Positions 22,817 through 30,400 of a DNA stretch of 37,124 bases are shown here, in pieces. The notes under the pieces are model-generated. The model was given only the letters and a program-made list of their open reading frames with translations. It was not told where the DNA came from and ran no database searches. The first letter of the stretch is position 1, and each line of letters opens with the position of its first letter. A program made the translations under genes and the position numbers. This DNA comes from JAVKSL01 sp050744085 (lineage in GTDB: Bacteria; Actinomycetota; Acidimicrobiia; Acidimicrobiales; JAJPHD01): contig JBOGGU010000125.1 of assembly GCA_050744085.1 (NCBI GenBank), forward strand, positions 1-37,124. Direction: 5' to 3'.

Positions 22817-23209
22817 GACGGTGAGCCGGCCGGGTGGTCGCGGCTCGGGCCGACACGTCGGCGTCGGGTCGAGGAAGGTCGGGACTCCAAAGGGCAGGGT
22901 GCTGGCTAACGGCCAGTCGGGGTGACCCGCAGGAAAGTGCCACAGAGAACAGACCGCCGATGGCGGGCGCCGCTCCCCCGGGAGGGGCGGCTCGCACAGG
23001 CAAGGGTGAAACGGTGCGGCAAGAGCGCACCAGCGACCGGGGCAACCCGGCCGGCTAGGCAAACCCCACCCGGAGCAAGGCCAAGCGTGGGATGGGCTGC
23101 CCGCCCGATATCCCCAGGTAGGCCGCATAGATGGATGGCCACCGGGCTCGTCCGGCCCCTCGGGGCCGGCCGGGCCTACAGAATCCCGCCTACAGGCCGG
23201 CTCACCGTC
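22817..23209 (+). ncRNA. rnpB: RNase P RNA (class A)
   Basis: This is the catalytic RNA of RNase P, which trims tRNA 5' ends. Conserved elements are in order: GAGGAAGGTCGGGACTCC (22871 onward), AAAGTGCCACAGAGAACAGA, GGTGAAACGGTGCGG with CAAGAGCGCACC, ATAGATGGATGGCC and the universal 3' block ACAGAATC...CTACAGG (23178 onward). The ends pair perfectly: GACGGTGAGCCGGC (22817-22830) with GCCGGCTCACCGTC (23196-23209), a 14-bp P1. The length is 393 nt. Other open frames across this stretch are not coding. The 118 nt that follow, up to the PiT stop at 23328, hold no gene or clear terminator that I can see. Confidence 0.97.
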
Positions 23210-23327
23210 ACGACCGGGCCGGCAGCACCGAACCGTCCTGCTCGCACGGGGCCAGGGGACGCCACAGCCGGGCCCAGGCCCTGACCCAGGTGCTCAACTT
23301 TACAAGCGCACGTGAGCCCAGCCGCGC

Positions 23328-24317
23328 TCAGCCGGTCAGGGCATGGGCGCTGATAGCGGTGACCACCCGGGCGATCACGTAGCCAAGGGCGATCCCGGCG
23401 CCAGGGCCGATCACCCAGCCGCGCACGATGCCTTTGAGCGTCTCGACTCGCACGGTGTGGCGCCCGCGGGCGGCTCCGGCGCCGGCCATCGCCCCCACCA
23501 GGGCCTGGTTGAGGGAGGTGAACAGCCCGAAGCCGACCGCCACCGCCACCACGGCCGCTTGCACCAGCTGGGCGGCGGTGGCCATGGCCCGATCCAGCTC
23601 CACGATCTCGAACGCCACCTGCTGGAGGAGCGGCCGGCCCCACGTGAGGGCCCCGACGGCCAGGCCGGCGCCCCCCAGCGTCCCGGCCGCCAGCGCGTTC
23701 AGGGTCCCGGTTCCGACCAGCGACCCGGTGGCGTTGGCCACGTCGTTGGCGCCCATGGTGAACGACGCGGCCATCCCGACCGCTACCAACCCGACCGCTA
23801 GGAATATGCCTCCCTGCGCCCCCACCTCCGTGCCCCGCTCTCGCCCCGTCTCCCCTCGCCGGGCCGGGGCGAGCGCCCCCAGCGCCCGGGTGAGGACAAA
23901 GCCGAGGGCCGCGGCCGTCACCGGCGCGGCCACCCAGACGATGGCCAGTAGCCCGATCCGGGCCCAGCGCACGCCGTCGCCGGTGCCGAGGGCCACCCCG
24001 GCAAGGCTCAGCACCAGTATCTGGATGGTCGAGGTGGGGACCCGGAGCTGGGTGAAGGCGATCGTCAGCCCGAAGGCCACCGCCAGCACCACAATCTCGG
24101 CACCGGCCCCGAGCGGCAGCATGGTCAGGGTGAAGCCCACCGTGTGCTCCACCGCGTGGCTGGCGAAGGCGGCTCCGAGCAGGGCGAGGGGCGCCATCAG
24201 CCACAGGGCGCGCCTGGCGCTCACCGCCCCCAGCGCGTGGGGCATGCCCATGCAGGCGCCGGTGTAGTGCGCCCCCATGCTGTATGCGAAGGCCACTGCC
24301 ATGATCCCGAGGGCCAC
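23328..24317 (-). CDS. PiT-family inorganic phosphate transporter
   Basis: This 329-residue membrane protein belongs to the PiT/SLC20 family, which moves phosphate (and can admit arsenate) with H+ or metal-phosphate. The duplicated signature is clear in the second half: FTMGANDVANATGSLVGTG. The C-terminal VRGWVIGPGAGIALGYVIA matches the usual end. In the first half the motif is FAYSMGAHYTGACMGMPHAL, where GAND is changed to GAHY. I believe this occurs in some actinobacterial members but cannot verify it here. About nine hydrophobic segments are visible. The start is uncertain: GTG 24317 and ATG 24302 both keep the first helix. Further upstream the frame overlaps ArsR-like coding on the other strand. 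It lies head-to-head with the ArsC-like gene, which may reflect a shared oxyanion theme. Confidence 0.82.
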   Translation of the reverse strand: MALGIMAVAFAYSMGAHYTGACMGMPHALGAVSARRALWLMAPLALLGAAFASHAVEHTVGFTLTMLPLGAGAEIVVLAVAFGLTIAFTQLRVPTSTIQILVLSLAGVALGTGDGVRWARIGLLAIVWVAAPVTAAALGFVLTRALGALAPARRGETGRERGTEVGAQGGIFLAVGLVAVGMAASFTMGANDVANATGSLVGTGTLNALAAGTLGGAGLAVGALTWGRPLLQQVAFEIVELDRAMATAAQLVQAAVVAVAVGFGLFTSLNQALVGAMAGAGAARGRHTVRVETLKGIVRGWVIGPGAGIALGYVIARVVTAISAHALTG

Positions 24318-24324
24318 CGGCGCA

Positions 24325-24416
24325 GCGCCGCGGACGGCCGGGAGCTCTACTACCGTGCCCACCTCGCCCGCTGCGGAGACCTCCTCGCCGGCACGGCCAG
24401 CGCGCTGCACCCTGGC
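24325..24416 (+). pseudogene. ArsR-type regulator remnant fused to the ArsC-like domain
   Basis: In frame with the ArsC-like gene, this stretch encodes DGRELYYRAHLARCGDLL and then AGTASALHPG, the wing and C-terminal helix of an ArsR-family regulator. The helix-turn-helix part is missing: upstream bases encode the PiT N-terminus on the opposite strand. ArsR-LMWP fusions with this same order are known, so this looks like an N-terminally truncated copy. Confidence 0.55.
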
Positions 24417-24908
24417 GTGCGACTCGAGCCAACCCCCCCAGCCCCCGGGGCCGGGCGGGCGTCGGGTCGAGTCCTCTTCGTCTGCACCGGGAACAGCTCC
24501 CGCTCCCAGATGGCCGAGGCGCTCACCGACCAGCTCAGCGGAGGCCAGGTCGAGGCCCACAGCGCCGGCAGCCAGCCCACCCGCCTGCACCCCAACACAG
24601 TGGAGGTCATGCGGAGCTACGGCCTCGACCTCGCCGGGCGGCGGGCCAAGCACCTCGACGAGTACGCCGGCCAGCAATTAGACTATGTGGTCACCCTCTG
24701 CGACCGGGTCCGGGAGGTTTGCCCGGAGTTCGGTGGCCCTGAGCTCGGTGGCCCGGCGCGACACCTGCACTGGAGCATCGCCAACCCCGCCGAGCCGGCG
24801 CGCTCCGACCGGGCGAGCTACCCGGCCTATGTGCAAGTGGCCGCGGAGCTTGCGGCGCGTATAGCCCTATTCCTGGACCTGGCGGCTCACGACCAGGAGG
24901 CGGGTTGA
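24417..24908 (+). CDS. Low-molecular-weight phosphatase/arsenate reductase-like protein
   Basis: The domain is of the LMW protein tyrosine phosphatase/ArsC type. VLFVCTGNSSRSQMAEALTD holds the CX5R phosphate loop (C-TGNSS-R), followed by VEAHSAGSQPTRLHPNTVEV and YVVTLCDRVREVCPEF. The third Cys region of thioredoxin-linked ArsC may be CDRVREVCPEF. HWSIANPAEPARSD corresponds to the general-acid Asp loop, but the Asp of the usual DP is Asn here (ANPAE), which could lower activity. Reading from GTG 24417 gives 163 residues, but the same frame continues upstream into an ArsR-like tail, so the real start is uncertain. Arsenate detoxification is plausible beside a PiT transporter; protein phosphatase activity is the alternative. 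Confidence 0.7.
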   Translation: MRLEPTPPAPGAGRASGRVLFVCTGNSSRSQMAEALTDQLSGGQVEAHSAGSQPTRLHPNTVEVMRSYGLDLAGRRAKHLDEYAGQQLDYVVTLCDRVREVCPEFGGPELGGPARHLHWSIANPAEPARSDRASYPAYVQVAAELAARIALFLDLAAHDQEAG

Positions 24909-24933
24909 CGCACGAGCCAGGCCGAGCTCACGG

Positions 24934-25053
24934 CTACAAGGCTTGCCGCCAGCTTCGTAGCTCGTCGCCCGTGCCGTCGGCGATGACCCTTCCGGATTCC
25001 ATCACCACCACCCGGTCACCTGGTCGCAGCGTCTCGAGGCGGTGGACCACCGA
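24934..25053 (-). pseudogene. C-terminal remnant of an ABC exporter ATPase
   Basis: On the minus strand, codons from about 25050 read VVHRLETLRPGDRVVVMESG then RVIADGTGDELRSWRQAL and a TAG stop. This is the H-loop and C-terminal tail of an ABC exporter ATPase (compare HRLST...D.I.V...G...E.GTH.EL). No Walker A, signature or Walker B is found upstream, where the frame has no similarity. It is therefore a gene end of about 39 codons left by a deletion. The rest of 24909-25148 shows nothing else. Confidence 0.75.
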
Positions 25054-25148
25054 CGGCCCGGCGGGTCAGGAGGTGGCCGCGCTTCACGGAGACCCGGCGG
25101 GTCGGGGGGCCGCGACCTCCCCCGGCAGCGTGGAGGCGACTCATGTTT

Positions 25149-25182
25149 CAATGGTAGGATACCACCATGATCACTACCATTG
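25149..25182 (+). promoter_or_regulatory. vapB leaderless promoter with overlapping operator
   Basis: A perfect 9-bp inverted repeat, CAATGGTAG (25149-25157) and CTACCATTG (25174-25182), spans the start codon. The -10 TAGGAT (25155-25160) lies in its left arm, 6 nt before the ATG at 25167. A VapB or VapBC dimer bound here would cover both the -10 and the start, as expected for autoregulation of a toxin-antitoxin operon. Confidence 0.65.
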
Positions 25183-25415
25183 ATTCCGGAGGGCGAGTGG
25201 TTATCCCCAAGGTGGTGCGACAGGCAATGGGTCTGAGCCCGGGGGAGAGGGTGGTCATCACAGCCCGGGACGGGCGGATCGAGATCGAGGTGGCGACCAC
25301 TCCGGCGGCCCTGGAGTTGAGGGGGGGCCTCCTAGTGGCCGTCCCCAAGGAGCCGGTGTCGTGCCCGCTCACCCAGGACCAGGTGAGGGACGTGTTGGAG
25401 CAGGTACGCCCGTGA
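25167..25415 (+). CDS. vapB: AbrB/MazE-type antitoxin (VapB-like)
   Basis: This 82-residue protein starts with a SpoVT/AbrB swapped-hairpin DNA-binding domain: MITTIDSGGRVVIPKVVRQA, then GLSPGERVVITARDGRIEIEV. The C-terminal part (SCPLTQDQVRDVLEQVRP) would wrap and inhibit the toxin. It is a type II antitoxin that binds its own promoter, consistent with the inverted repeat over its start. The stop overlaps the toxin start as GTGA. It has a leaderless ATG. Confidence 0.87.
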   Translation: MITTIDSGGRVVIPKVVRQAMGLSPGERVVITARDGRIEIEVATTPAALELRGGLLVAVPKEPVSCPLTQDQVRDVLEQVRP

Positions 25416-25822
25416 CCCTGCTGGACACGAGCGTCACCGTCCCCGCCTTGCTGAGTTGGCATGAATACCATCAGGTCGCCCTCGAGGCAGCGGGCGGCTG
25501 CCGGCGGCTGGCCTCTCACGTGGCACTGGAGACCTACGCGGTTATCACCCGGCTCCCCGGCTCCCACCGTGTGCCGGGCCAGGACGTGGTGGCCATGCTG
25601 GCCCACAACTTTCCTGACGAGCCGGTGAGCCTTCCCGCTGATCACTGCTTCGAGCTACTGGCGACTCTTTCCCGGGCCGGGTTGGTCGGTGGCGCCGCTT
25701 ATGACGCCCTCATCGGGAGCGTTGCATGCCACACCGGGGAGACCCTGGTCACCATGGACCGCCGTGCCCTGCCCGCCTACCAGGCTGTTGGTGCCCGAGT
25801 CGAGGTAATCGGCGCCCGTTGA
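25412..25822 (+). CDS. vapC: PIN-domain ribonuclease toxin (VapC-like)
   Basis: VapC toxins are Mg-dependent PIN RNases that cleave tRNA or rRNA when freed from VapB. The acidic residues are in place: LLDTSV (Asp4), ALETYAVITRL (Glu), GAAYDALIGS (Asp) and LVTMDRRAL (Asp). The length of 136 residues is usual. I chose GTG 25412, which overlaps the vapB stop by 4 nt; the frame upstream inside vapB is not coding. All catalytic positions are kept, so the toxin should be active. Confidence 0.87.
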   Translation: MTLLDTSVTVPALLSWHEYHQVALEAAGGCRRLASHVALETYAVITRLPGSHRVPGQDVVAMLAHNFPDEPVSLPADHCFELLATLSRAGLVGGAAYDALIGSVACHTGETLVTMDRRALPAYQAVGARVEVIGAR

Positions 25823-25849
25823 GAGGGCCCAACTCGAGCGCGGCCTGCG

Positions 25850-26065
25850 GTGCGAGTGGTCCCGACTGATTTCGCGCTGGCTCGCCGGGTCGGCTTGGTC
25901 CTCAACGGCGCAGGAGCTACCACCTCCGAGATCGTCGACGCCCACGCCGTCCCAATCGCCTGAACGTACGGAGGTGGCATCGTCGTGACAGGCGATCCAG
26001 ACGACATCAATCGGCTCGCTTCGGCGCGGCCGGCCGTCAGAGTCGTCACCCGCCCCGCCCGCTGA
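25850..26065 (+). pseudogene. Broken PIN-domain (VapC) gene
   Basis: The frame from 25850 reads VPTDFALARRVGLVLNGAGA, TTSEIVDAHAVPIA, then a TGA at 25961-25963. It continues in the same frame TYGGGIVVTGDPDDINRLAS to a TGA at 26063-26065. This is the C-terminal half of a PIN protein from a different subfamily (DAH and TGDPDDI motifs) than the intact vapC 27 nt upstream. The N-terminal half with its first Asp is absent. Both truncation and the internal stop mark it as a relic. Confidence 0.8.
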
Positions 26066-26077
26066 CCCCCTGGGACC

Positions 26078-26473
26078 TCAGGAGGTCGTTTCGGCCTCCA
26101 CCTCGATCTCCACCTTCCAGCGGGGGTCTAGCAGCCCGGCCACCACCACCATGGTCGCGGCCGGCCGGACCATCCCGAGCAACTCGCCGTGGACCGCCCC
26201 GACGGCCGTGGCGTCCTCCGCCGAGGTCAGGAAGATGCGCGTCCTGACCACATCGCCCAACCCGGCGCCGGCTTCGAACAAGGCAGCTGCGATGATCTCG
26301 AAACAGCGGCGAGCCTGCTCTCCCGGGTCCTGCGGGCACGAGCCGTCGGCCCACACCGGGGCTGTCCCCGACACCAGCACCCGGTCCCCCACCCGTACCG
26401 CCCGGCTGAAGCCGATCGTCGCCTCGAAGGGCGAGCCCGAGGCAACATGGCGTCTCTCTGCGATTCCTACCAC
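26078..26473 (-). CDS. Rid (YjgF/YER057c) family protein
   Basis: Rid proteins are small trimeric enzymes, the best known of which hydrolyse reactive enamines/imines. The fold signature is present in this 131-residue protein: VRVGDRVLVSGTAPVWADGS, CFEIIAAALFEAGAGLGDVV, RTRIFLTSAEDATAVGAVHG and KVEIEVEAETTS. In RidA proper a conserved Arg follows Pro-Ala before the final strands. Here the sequence is VRPAATMVVVAG, with Ala at that place, so it probably belongs to another Rid subfamily. GTG 26473 lies 7 nt after TAGTGT and fits a leaderless mRNA. It is divergent from the DUF2236 gene, 51 bp apart. Confidence 0.85.
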   Translation of the reverse strand: MVGIAERRHVASGSPFEATIGFSRAVRVGDRVLVSGTAPVWADGSCPQDPGEQARRCFEIIAAALFEAGAGLGDVVRTRIFLTSAEDATAVGAVHGELLGMVRPAATMVVVAGLLDPRWKVEIEVEAETTS

Positions 26474-26480
26474 GCCCCCC

Positions 26481-26486
26481 ACACTA
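26481..26486 (-). promoter_or_regulatory. -10 hexamer (TAGTGT), leaderless promoter
   Basis: On the minus strand TAGTGT is followed by a 7-nt G-rich spacer and the GTG start of the Rid-family gene, with no separate ribosome-binding site. Confidence 0.5.
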
Positions 26487-26509
26487 CCTGACGGCCCGGC
26501 GTCACAGGG

Positions 26510-26515
26510 TAAAGT
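26510..26515 (+). promoter_or_regulatory. -10 hexamer (TAAAGT), leaderless promoter
   Basis: TAAAGT lies 9 nt before the ATG of the DUF2236 gene; no Shine-Dalgarno sequence is present. With TAGTGT on the other strand it forms a compact divergent promoter pair. Confidence 0.5.
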
Positions 26516-26524
26516 CCAGCGCTG

Positions 26525-27442
26525 ATGCCCTCGCCGCTGCTCGGACCCTTCCAGCAGGCCGCCGCACGCCAGCTGGCCAAGCTGGTGGGCAGCGAGCGCT
26601 TCGCCGAGGAGCAGTACCACGACCCTCCGGGTGACCCCGGGCTCTTTGGCCCCGACAGCGTCACGTGGAAGGTGCACGAGGACCTGTCGATGTTCGTCGG
26701 CGGGGTCAGCGCCCTGATGCTCCAGGCGCTGCACCCCCTGGCCCTCGCCGGTGTCCTGGAGCACTCCGACTACCGCGAGGACCCGCTCCGCCGGCTGGCG
26801 CGCACATCGTCGTTCGTGGCCGCCACCACCTATGCCTCCACGCCCGTCGCCGAGACCATGATCGGCATCGTCAAGGCGGTCCACCGCCGGGTCGTGGGCA
26901 CCGCCCCCGACGGACGGCCATATGACGCCTCCGACCCCGACCTGCTGCGCTGGATCCACGTGGCCGAGGTGCACAGCTTCCTCCGGGCGCACACCCGCTA
27001 CCACCCCTCTCCCATCCGGGGCAGGGACATCGACCGCTACCTGGCCGAGAACGTGGTGGTTGCCGAGCGCCTCGGGGCCACCGAGGTACCGGCCAGCGCA
27101 GTCGAGGTGGAGGCCTACCTGGAGGCGGTGAGGCCCCAGTTGATAGGGGGAACCCAGGCGCACGAAGCCATGGAGTTCCTGTGCTCGGCGTGGGGGCCGG
27201 ACCCCCTGACCAGGGTGGTCTCGGCGATCATCTCCCAAGCGGCCGTTGACACGCTGCCTGACTGGGCCCGGGAGATGCACGGGTTGGTGCGTGCGCCCAT
27301 GGGTGACATCGTGCGCCCCACCACCTGGGCCCTGCTCAGCGCAGCACGGGCGTTGATCGGCCCCAGCCCGATCATGGCGCAGGCGACCGAACGCTGCCGC
27401 CAGGGCTCTCTTGATGGGGGCCTCGGCCGCACCGCCGCCTGA
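26525..27442 (+). CDS. DUF2236 / MpaB-like oxygenase family protein
   Basis: This 305-residue protein belongs to the DUF2236 (MpaB/rubber-oxygenase-like) family of probable haem-dependent oxygenases. Typical blocks are FGPDSVTWKVHEDLSMFVGG, LMLQALHPLALAGVLEHSDY, then LLRWIHVAEVHSFLRAHTRY with candidate haem/active-site His, and RDIDRYLAENVVVAERLGA. There is no signal peptide, so it is likely cytoplasmic. The substrate is unknown. It converges on the 2-oxoglutarate dehydrogenase gene with only 30 bp between stops and no evident hairpin. Confidence 0.83.
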   Translation: MPSPLLGPFQQAAARQLAKLVGSERFAEEQYHDPPGDPGLFGPDSVTWKVHEDLSMFVGGVSALMLQALHPLALAGVLEHSDYREDPLRRLARTSSFVAATTYASTPVAETMIGIVKAVHRRVVGTAPDGRPYDASDPDLLRWIHVAEVHSFLRAHTRYHPSPIRGRDIDRYLAENVVVAERLGATEVPASAVEVEAYLEAVRPQLIGGTQAHEAMEFLCSAWGPDPLTRVVSAIISQAAVDTLPDWAREMHGLVRAPMGDIVRPTTWALLSAARALIGPSPIMAQATERCRQGSLDGGLGRTAA

Positions 27443-27472
27443 GACGCGGCCACTATTGCTCGTCAGGCCGGC

Positions 27473-30400
27473 TCAGCGCTCCAAGGGCGCGAAGGCCCGG
27501 TACATGAGGTCCTCGGCCTCCAGCCGGTGAACCCCCGTGCTGCCGGTGGCCGGGCTGCCCGAGGCGGCGCGGGCAACGTGGGCCAGGCCACAGCCGGGCA
27601 TCGACCTGACCAGGGCCCGCAGCCGACCCTCGACGAACCCCCAGGCGCCCATGTTCTCTGGCTCCTCCTGGAGCCAGACCACCTCGGCAGCGCCGTCGTA
27701 TCGAGCCAGCACCGCCGCCAGCTGCTCCTCGGGCCACGGCTGCAGCTGCTCGACGCGGACCACCGCCACTGGCGCTCCCAGCTCGTCCCGCCTGGCCATC
27801 GCCTCGTAGGCCACTTTCCCACTGCAGAGCACCACCCGGCCCGCCCCCGAAGCCGCCCTGACGGGCGCGGGGTCGCCCAGCACCTCGCAGAAACGCCCCT
27901 CGACCAACTCCCCCACCGTCGAGCGGGCCGAGCGCGACCGGAGCAGCGACTTGGGGGTGAACACGACCAGCGGGACCGGGCCGTCGAGCCGGTGCACCTG
28001 AGCCCTGAGCACGTGGAAGTGCTGGGCAGCTGTGGTTGGGTTGACCACCCTCAGGTTGTCTCCCGCGGCCAGGGCCAAGAAGCGCTCCATCCGTGCCGAG
28101 GAGTGGTCCGGGCCCTGGCCCTCGTACCCGTGGGGCAGCAGCAGCACCAGCCCGCACGCCTGGTCCCATTTGTCGCCCGCCGAAGCCAGGAACTCGTCGA
28201 TCACCACCTGTGCCTCGTTGGCAAAGTCGCCGAACTGCGCCTCCCACGCCACCAGGGCATCGGGGCGCATCACCGAGTAGCCGTACTCGAAGCCGAGCGC
28301 TGCGAACTCCGACAGCGCCGAGTCGTAGATGCGGAACCGCCCCACCGACCCGCCGGCCACCGACCCGCCGGCCACCGACCCGCCGCCCACCGACCCGCCG
28401 CCCACCGACCCGCCGCCCGGCGGGGCGAGCGCCCCCAGCGGGACGTGCTCCACCCCCGTGCGGTAGTCCACATAGCAGGCGTGGCGCTGGCTGAAGGTAC
28501 CGCGCCGGGTGTCCTGGCCCGCCAGGCGCACATCGGTCCCCTCCAACAGAAGGGACCCGAGCCCCAGGGCCTCCGCCAGGGCCCAGTCCACCTCCCCCCC
28601 GGCAAACATCTCCGCCCTGGCGCCGACAAGGCGCTCCAGCTTGGGGTGCAGCATGAACCCCCCCGGCACCGAGTGGATCGCCGAGGCAACCTGGCGCAGC
28701 ACGCCGAGCGCCACCCCGGTCGCAGGCGAAGGAATCGGCAAGCCGACCACCCGCGCCGGAACACTGGTCGGGTCGGGGGCCGCCGAGGAACGGGTGGCTT
28801 CCAGCGCCTCGCCCAACCGGGCCGAGAAATCCTCCAACGCCCGCTCGGCCTCCTCCAGGGTTATGTCCCCCCTGCTGACCAGGCGCTCGGTGTAGAGCTT
28901 GCGCACCGAGCGGTGCCGCTCGATGCGCGCGTACATCTGGGGCTGGGTGAAGCTCGGCTCGTCCGCCTCGTTGTGCCCAAAGCGCCGGTAGCAGACCATG
29001 TCGATCACCACGTCCCGGTGGAAGGCCTGGCGGTACCCGTAAGCCAGCCGGGCCACCCTCACGCAGGCCTCTGGGTCGTCCCCGTTCACATGGAAGATGG
29101 GGGCCTGCACCATCTTGGCCACGTCGGTCGAGTAGGCGGAGGTGCGCCCCTCCTCTGGCAGGGTGGTGAACCCGAGCTGGTTGTCGATGACCAGGTGGAT
29201 CGTCCCGCCCGTCCGGTAGCCCCGGAGGCCCGAGAGGTTCAGCGTCTCGGCCACCACCCCCTGGCCTGAGAACGCCGCGTCCCCGTGCACCAGCACGGCC
29301 AGCACGGCGTCCCGGCCCAGCAGGTCCTGCCTCGCCCGGACCATCCCCTCCACGACCGGATCGACCGCCTCCAGGTGCGACGGGTTCGAAGCCAGGGTCA
29401 CCGCCACCCCGACCCCGCTCGGGCCCACGAACTTGCCGGCGGCCCCCCGGTGGTACTTGACGTCCCCCGACCCCTGCACGCTGTGGGGGTCGATGTGGCC
29501 CTCGAACTCGTTGAAGATCTCGCCGTAGGACTTGCCCACGATGTTGGCCAGCACGTTCAGCCGGCCCCGGTGAGCCATGCCGACCACAACCTCGGCCATC
29601 CCGCCGGCCGCGGCGGCGTCCAGGACCGTGTCCAGCAAAGGGATCGCCGACTCGGCGCCCTCCAGGCCGAAACGGGTCTGGCCCACGTACTTGGCCTGCA
29701 AGAATCGCTCGAAGGCCTCGGCTGCGTTCAGCCGGCCCAGGATGTGGCGCTTCTCCTCGGGCGAGGCAGCAGTCGCCACTCCCTCCACGTGCTCTTGGAT
29801 CCAGCGCTTCTGGTCGGGCTCGGAGATGTGCATGTACTCGATGCCCACGGTGGCGCAGTAGGCGTCGCGCAGGATGCCCAGCATGTCGCCCAGCGTCGCC
29901 TCCTCGTGGCCCCCGAGCCCGTCTCCGAGGAAGCGCCGGTCCAGGTCCCACAGGGTCAGCCCGTAAGTGGCGGGGTCCAGCTCGGGGTGCATCCGGGGGG
30001 GCAGCGATGCCAGAGGGTCCAGGTCCGCGATCAGGTGCCCCCGGACCCGGTACATGTTGACCAGCTTGCCGACGTGGATCTGCTTGATCGACCGGGAGCG
30101 CTCGTGCGCCGGCGCAGGGTTGATGTCCGCCAGCCATCGCACCGGCTCGTAGGGGACCTCCATCGCCCCGAAGATCTCGTGGTAGAAGCCGTCGGCGCCC
30201 AGCAACAGGTCGTGCACCCGACCCAGGAACTCCCCCGACTCCGCCCCCTGGATCACCCGGTGGTCGTAGGTCGAGGTGATCGTCACCACCTGGCTTACCC
30301 CCATCTCCGCCAGCCAGCCCCGGTCCGCCGCCTCGTACTCGGCGGGGTAGCCGATCGCCCCCACGCCCACGATCAGCCCCTGGCCCGCCATCACCCGTGG

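Noticed and set aside
22922..23284. Small protein-coding frames over 22834-23380
   Set aside because: This is RNase P RNA with all conserved elements and paired ends; the open frames are a by-product of GC content.
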